A stretch of 9,844 bases of DNA from DUZB01 sp964407525. GTDB lineage: Bacteria; Desulfobacterota; DSM-4660; Desulfatiglandales; Desulfatiglandaceae. Location of the stretch: assembly GCA_964407525.1 (NCBI GenBank), contig CAYOWC010000186.1, forward strand, positions 1 to 9,844. The letters are read 5' to 3'. Below are positions 5,934 through 9,844 of this stretch, one piece after another (the stretch's first letter is position 1; the number at the start of each line of letters is the position of its first letter). The position numbers were made by a program, and so were the translations under genes. The notes below the pieces were generated by a model. The model had not been told where the DNA came from. It saw nothing but the letters and a program-made list of their open reading frames with translations, and made no database searches.

Positions 5934-7430
5934 ATGGGCAAGAGAGGAAGCGGCGTGCTGCTTCACATCACATCATTGCCGTCCATTCACGGCGTAGGCG
6001 ATTTCGGCCCTGAAGCATACCGATTTGCCGACTTCTTAGAAGATGCCGACCAGGCCCTGTGGCAAATTCTACCTCTGAATCCCACCGACAACGCCTGCGG
6101 GAATTCACCCTATTTCAGTAGCTCATCCTTTGCGATGGACCCGATTTTCATCAGTCTTGAAAAGCTGTCCAATCAAGGGTTGCTTAGCGGTTCGGACTTC
6201 GGACTGTGGCCCGGTTTTTCTTCAGGAACAGCAGATTATGATCATGCGATACAGTACAAGATGCAAATGCTGAAAAAAGCGCATGAAAACTTCAAAAGAT
6301 CCGATGGCAATCCGGAATATGAGGATTTCTGCCGGGAGAATTCCCTTTGGCTTCACGATTTCGCCCTTTTCTCAGCCCTGAAAAAGAAATTTAATGGAGA
6401 AGCATGGAACCGGTGGCCAAAGCCCATAAGAAACAGAAATCCCGAGGTCCTGGCGGAAGCAGAAGATGCACTGCAAACTGTTATGGAAGCAGAGAAATTC
6501 TACCAGTACCTCCTTTTGACCCAATGGCTTGAACTGAAGTCGTACTGCAATAAAAAAGGGATAAAGATCATAGGAGATCTCCCCATCTATGTGAGCTATG
6601 ACAGCTGTGATGTCTGGAGCAATCATCCTATTTTCAAGCTGGACGAGGATAAGATGCCCTGTGCCGTCTCGGGGGTTCCTCCTGATTATTTCAGTAAAAC
6701 CGGTCAATTATGGAACAATCCGGTCTACAGGTGGGATGTTTTGCGCAAAACCGGGTACAACTGGTGGGTCAGGAGGATGGCCCATACACTCCATTGCTAT
6801 GATCTTGTGCGAATTGACCATTTCAGGGGACTCGTGAAGTACTGGGAGATTCCTGCCGGTGAAAAAACGGCCTTGAACGGAAAATGGGCGCCTGTTCCCT
6901 CCCAGGATTTTTTCAATACCCTGTTGAAACATTTTCCGGATTTTCCGGTAATTGCGGAAGATCTTGGGGTCATCACACCGGATGTAATAGAAATCATGGA
7001 AGAGTTTAAGTTTCCAGGCATGAAAGTATTGATTTTTGCCTTTGGGGAGGATGATCCCATGCATCCCTATCTCCCCCATACCTACACAAGGGATTGTGTT
7101 GCTTATACGGGGACCCATGACAACAATACGCTGATGGGTTGGTTCAAAAAAGAAGCCGGCGAGCAGGAAAAACAGAGACTGTTCCGCTACCTCTACAAAA
7201 AAAACCCGGTAGAGAAATTGAACTGGGAACTCATCAGGTTGCTGATGATGTCGGTTGCGGATACGGTTATTATTCCCATGCAGGATATCCTGGGGCTTGG
7301 CGAAGAAGCAAGGATGAATCAACCGGCAGTGGCTTCCGGAAACTGGGCATGGAGGCTTCTGCCGGATCAGATAACCTCTGCGGTCATAGGTCGGCTCAGC
7401 ACATTGACAAAGATCTATGGACGGACTTGA
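5934..7430 (+). CDS. malQ: 4-alpha-glucanotransferase (amylomaltase)
   Basis: This 498-residue GH77 enzyme transfers alpha-1,4-glucan segments between maltodextrins and releases glucose, acting in the cytoplasm in maltodextrin and glycogen use. The N-terminus GSGVLLHITSLPS and HGVGDFG are hallmarks of the family. The catalytic nucleophile is Asp295 in VRIDHFRG, the acid/base is Glu342 in VIAEDLG, and the transition-state Asp is 396 in TGTHDNNT. These positions agree closely with Asp293, Glu340 and Asp395 of Thermus amylomaltase. The C-terminal IIPMQDILGLGEEARMN and SGNWAWR motifs are complete, and the length is normal for the short bacterial form. ATG 5934 is chosen because AAGGGG lies about seven bases upstream and the family sequence begins there, although the frame is open back to 5775. 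It stands alone as the only glucan gene here, and its stop directly abuts the stop of the convergent hydrolase gene. Confidence 0.96.
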   Translation: MGKRGSGVLLHITSLPSIHGVGDFGPEAYRFADFLEDADQALWQILPLNPTDNACGNSPYFSSSSFAMDPIFISLEKLSNQGLLSGSDFGLWPGFSSGTADYDHAIQYKMQMLKKAHENFKRSDGNPEYEDFCRENSLWLHDFALFSALKKKFNGEAWNRWPKPIRNRNPEVLAEAEDALQTVMEAEKFYQYLLLTQWLELKSYCNKKGIKIIGDLPIYVSYDSCDVWSNHPIFKLDEDKMPCAVSGVPPDYFSKTGQLWNNPVYRWDVLRKTGYNWWVRRMAHTLHCYDLVRIDHFRGLVKYWEIPAGEKTALNGKWAPVPSQDFFNTLLKHFPDFPVIAEDLGVITPDVIEIMEEFKFPGMKVLIFAFGEDDPMHPYLPHTYTRDCVAYTGTHDNNTLMGWFKKEAGEQEKQRLFRYLYKKNPVEKLNWELIRLLMMSVADTVIIPMQDILGLGEEARMNQPAVASGNWAWRLLPDQITSAVIGRLSTLTKIYGRT

Positions 7431-8036
7431 TTAAAGGGCTGTCAGATAGTTTGCCAATGCCCGCCTCAGAGCCTGGATGATGTTGTCGAAGGCTTTGCCA
7501 CGTGGCTTCCTGTGATCGCGTCTCAGGTCAGCAAATATCTGTTTCCGAAGGGCTAGAGATATTTCCATCTGTACACCTATATCCGAAAGACTCCGGTTGC
7601 ATATATTGTCAGGGTGAAGGCCCGGAAACCGGGGGTCTTCTCCTACCTGGATACCGGTTTCTTCCAGGCTGTTTCGTATCTCTTCCCGCAAAACTCCGTC
7701 TTTTCCTCCCAGATAGATGATCGGTTTATCGTCTCTGCATCCATGGATAGCGAGAATCGAACGGGCTTTTTTCGCAAGCTTCAGCCCGATCGGTTCATCA
7801 AAACGGGTGCTCGTGATATGCAGGACGTTATTCCCTCCATTTTTCAGGCCTTCAAAGCCATAAAAGCTGTATTCTTTTCCCGCAACGGCCTGGGCCATTT
7901 CGGTAGTCCCCGGCTCAATGCAGCCGCCATGAGGGGCGATTATCAGTATTCCTGATTTTCCCTTCCGGAAACGGATCTGATAATCCTCTCCTTCTTTTTC
8001 CTTTTCTCTGAGCTGGTTGTAGTTTGTATAGGCCAT
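7431..8036 (-). CDS. Poly-gamma-glutamate hydrolase family protein
   Basis: This 201-residue protein resembles the Gamma_PGA_hydro family (Pfam PF05908, with the phage enzyme PghP and Bacillus YmaC/YjqB), zinc hydrolases with a carboxypeptidase-like fold that cut gamma-glutamyl bonds in poly-gamma-glutamate. Visible motifs are APHGGCIEPGTTE (His36 and Glu41, likely metal ligands), HITSTRFDEP at 73-82, AIHGCRD with His98 as a further metal ligand, ICNRSLSDIG at 145-154, and a late Glu158 in VQMEIS that may be the catalytic acid. The length fits the family. There is no signal peptide, so it acts in the cytoplasm or is released by lysis. ATG 8036 is preceded by AGGGGAA at a good distance. It lies 77 bases downstream of the transporter on the same strand and could share its transcript. 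The substrate in a Gram-negative cell is unknown. Confidence 0.85.
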   Translation of the reverse strand: MAYTNYNQLREKEKEGEDYQIRFRKGKSGILIIAPHGGCIEPGTTEMAQAVAGKEYSFYGFEGLKNGGNNVLHITSTRFDEPIGLKLAKKARSILAIHGCRDDKPIIYLGGKDGVLREEIRNSLEETGIQVGEDPRFPGLHPDNICNRSLSDIGVQMEISLALRKQIFADLRRDHRKPRGKAFDNIIQALRRALANYLTAL

Positions 8037-8113
8037 TACGTTCCCCTGATTCCAGATGAGATAGGTCTTTTGCGCCTCGTATTTATTTTTGCCGAGTGCC
8101 TAATACCAGAAAA

Positions 8114-9541
8114 TCAGGGTATTGTGGTAGATATTTTTTTTCTCTTGCCATAAGCGGACAAAATGGCAAGCATCATTACGCAAAAGGTCAGAACCACTGA
8201 AATCAGTAGGACATCGTGGTAAGCGGGGGGGATGGATAACCGGAACGCATCCTTTTCATTCATGTTTTCCAGAAGAAACGATTCAAAATATCCTGAGCGC
8301 TGGGCAGAGAAAATAGCTCCTGAAAACGCCATGCCCATGGAAATCCCCATTTGTCTTTGGGTGGCAATGAGCGCGGAGGCTGAGCCGAGACGTTCTCTTT
8401 CTACCGAGCCCATGATAGTGCTGTTATTGGGAGCTTGAAAACTCCCGACACCAACCCCCAGCAGGACCAGGTCTATGACGATTGTGGAGATTTTGGTCTG
8501 AAGATCAAAGTCGAGCATGAGCAGAAAAGCGGTGGCTGTCGCTCCGGCGCCCAAAGTCGAAAGCCAGACTGGCCCGAATCTGTCCGAAAGTGAACCGCTT
8601 ATGGGATTAACAATCAGTGTGACTACGGACACCACCGCCATCAGGAGGCCCGTTTCGAGGGGACTCAACTGGATTCCTTCCAGCAAGTAGAAGGGCATCA
8701 CCAGGATGTAAGGGGGAACTGCCAGGAAAAACAGGAACAGACCACCCAGGGAAAGAGTGAAAATCCGGTTTCGAAACAGGGAAATGTCCACAAGAGGGTC
8801 AACGACACGCCTTTCCTGGAAAACGAAAAGGACAAGCATGAGAACGCCTCCCCCCACATATAGTAATACAGTCGCCCCTGTGGTTCCGAATTTGTTCAGC
8901 CGGCTCAACCCAAAGATCAAAGAGAAAAGACCACAGGAAGAAATAAAGGCGCCTAACAGATCAAGTTTAAATTTCCCCGGATTTCCTGAATCTCTCTTAA
9001 GCAGGACAATGGCTAAAATCAACGTGAAGATACACACGGGTACTCGTGCATAAAAAAGGGCGCGCCAGTCCAGCCATTCTAATAAAAAGCCACCGACAAT
9101 GGGGCCCAAAATAAAACCTGCCGAAACCGACATGCCGAGGAATCCCATTCCTTTTCCCGTTTCAGAAGGCGGAAAGGCTTCCGCGACAATAGCAGTGCCG
9201 CAAGAGATGGACATGGCCGCGCCCAGGGCCTGGACAATTCTGGCAATGATCAACTGGTCAATGGTCTGGGTGAAAGCGCAGGCCCCCATACCCAGCGTGA
9301 AAATTGCAGTCCCGCAGGCATAGACTCTCTTCCTTCCTGTGAGATCGCTGATCTTGCCCATAATAAGCATCAGGCTGCTGCTCACCAGGATATAGGCAAC
9401 CGCAACCCACATGACCGTAGCAAGATCGCTTTCAAAAACAAAGACTAATTCTGGAAAGGCAATGGTGGTGATGCTTGCGTCCATGGTGGCCATCATGGTT
9501 CCCATGGCGACAGTGATCATAGCTTTCCATTTGTAGTTCAT
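8114..9541 (-). CDS. MFS transporter, DHA2 (EmrB/QacA) 14-helix family
   Basis: This inner-membrane proton antiporter has about 475 residues and a hydrophobic pattern consistent with 14 helices. In the numbering that starts at TTG 9550, helix 1 carries Asp24 in MATMDASITTIAFPEL, the acidic residue of motif D1. Motif A is GKISDLTGRKRV at 65-76. Motif B is IARIVQALGAAM with the helix-4 Arg104. Motif C, marking antiporters, is GFILGPIVGGFL at 145-156. The second-half loop shows SGSLSDRFGP. Usual substrates are drugs, dyes or bile salts; the substrate here cannot be read from sequence. The usual Asn in the D1 motif (VVNVALP) is Thr here. The start is ATG 9541, or TTG 9550 three codons earlier; neither has a good ribosome site. 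No MFP (EmrA-like) or TetR-type regulator gene is adjacent, so regulation is unknown. Confidence 0.93.
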   Translation of the reverse strand: MNYKWKAMITVAMGTMMATMDASITTIAFPELVFVFESDLATVMWVAVAYILVSSSLMLIMGKISDLTGRKRVYACGTAIFTLGMGACAFTQTIDQLIIARIVQALGAAMSISCGTAIVAEAFPPSETGKGMGFLGMSVSAGFILGPIVGGFLLEWLDWRALFYARVPVCIFTLILAIVLLKRDSGNPGKFKLDLLGAFISSCGLFSLIFGLSRLNKFGTTGATVLLYVGGGVLMLVLFVFQERRVVDPLVDISLFRNRIFTLSLGGLFLFFLAVPPYILVMPFYLLEGIQLSPLETGLLMAVVSVVTLIVNPISGSLSDRFGPVWLSTLGAGATATAFLLMLDFDLQTKISTIVIDLVLLGVGVGSFQAPNNSTIMGSVERERLGSASALIATQRQMGISMGMAFSGAIFSAQRSGYFESFLLENMNEKDAFRLSIPPAYHDVLLISVVLTFCVMMLAILSAYGKRKKISTTIP

Positions 9542-9600
9542 CGGATTCAACGCGGATTAACGTGAAAAGTTTATTTTTGAGTGAGCCCTGAGGACCGAGG

Positions 9601-9737
9601 TGTCAGGTTTCGGGTGTCAGGTTTCAGGCCGATGACATCAGATTCGCGATTTAAAAAAACCTAACAATACGACATTAAACATAATAAACCGAATACAGCC
9701 AAAGTTTTTCCTGACACCTGACACCCGAAACCTACTG
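9601..9737. repeat. Inverted pair of 7-base repeat arrays
   Basis: The left array at 9601-9628 reads TGTCAGG, TTTCGGG, TGTCAGG, TTTCAGG. The right array at 9710-9737 reads CCTGACA, CCTGACA, CCCGAAA, CCTACTG. Positions 9605-9628 match the reverse complement of 9710-9733 at 23 of 24 bases, a strong stem around an 81-base AT-rich loop. No run of T follows, so it is not a standard terminator. The surrounding 303-base gap (9542-9844) shows no gene. Confidence 0.8.
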
Positions 9738-9789
9738 TCCGAGCAAAGCCCGTCTGAAACCAAACTTATGTATCACCTAAAAGCTGCAA

Positions 9790-9817
9790 TTAGCGCTTAG
9801 CCGTTAGCTATTAGGAA
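9790..9817 (+). repeat. Four degenerate 7-base tandem repeats
   Basis: The units are TTAGCGC, TTAGCCG, TTAGCTA, TTAGGAA. They have the same 7-base period as the arrays at 5395, 5509 and 9601 but a different unit sequence. They are too few to exclude chance alone. Confidence 0.5.
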
Positions 9818-9844
9818 TACAATTTCAACCAGTTACTGTGAAAT

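Noticed and set aside
6708..7322. 204-residue frame opposite malQ
   Set aside because: It is the antisense shadow of a well-supported malQ; its composition (Pro/His/Phe-rich) is not protein-like and no family motif is visible.
8102..8123. Terminator at the end of the transporter gene (AATACC/GGTATT)
   Set aside because: It has a six-pair AT-rich stem with a 10-base loop, overlaps the last codons, and no T run follows on the minus strand.

Overview
The window looks like an ordinary chromosomal stretch of a Gram-negative, probably anaerobic bacterium. Desulfobacterota (the former Deltaproteobacteria) is the best guess. This rests on the style of the membrane hybrid histidine kinase, the cytochrome bd fragment and the degenerate short-period repeats between genes. 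It is inference, because there is no rRNA or marker gene to settle it.

Layout: (1) Positions 1-1280 are an AT-rich accessory patch. It holds a decayed PIN-domain toxin gene, the intact small partner gene that overlaps its end, a stretch of coding-like debris, and a small secreted protein of unknown role. (2) 1411-3336 is a large membrane-bound hybrid histidine kinase with a C-terminal receiver. (3) 3306-4094 is a scar of two abutting gene fragments: the catalytic end of a tyrosine recombinase with a mutated catalytic arginine, and on the other strand a piece of cydA with an in-frame internal deletion. (4) 4257-5369 (minus) is an exported or membrane-anchored metallo-beta-lactamase-fold hydrolase of the UlaG/NAPE-PLD-like group. 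(5) 5370-5933 is a 564-base divergent intergenic region full of 7- and 8-base periodic repeats, inverted repeats and a foldable leader. (6) 5934-7430 is a complete malQ (4-alpha-glucanotransferase). (7) 7431-8036 (minus) is a poly-gamma-glutamate hydrolase-family protein, and 8114-9541 (minus) is a 14-helix DHA2-type drug/proton antiporter; the two could be co-transcribed. (8) 9542-9844 holds no gene but more heptamer repeats, including a 24-base inverted repeat.

The genes do not form one pathway. malQ is a glycogen/maltodextrin enzyme standing alone. The kinase has no adjacent response regulator with an output domain. The transporter and the hydrolase have no recognisable biosynthetic partners. 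I found no convincing new multi-gene system.

The least explained signal is the noncoding part. Several unrelated degenerate repeats share a 7-base period, often arranged as inverted pairs. In addition, a roughly 50-base sequence at the left edge of the window, running into the first codons of the PIN pseudogene, recurs inverted at 5451-5500.
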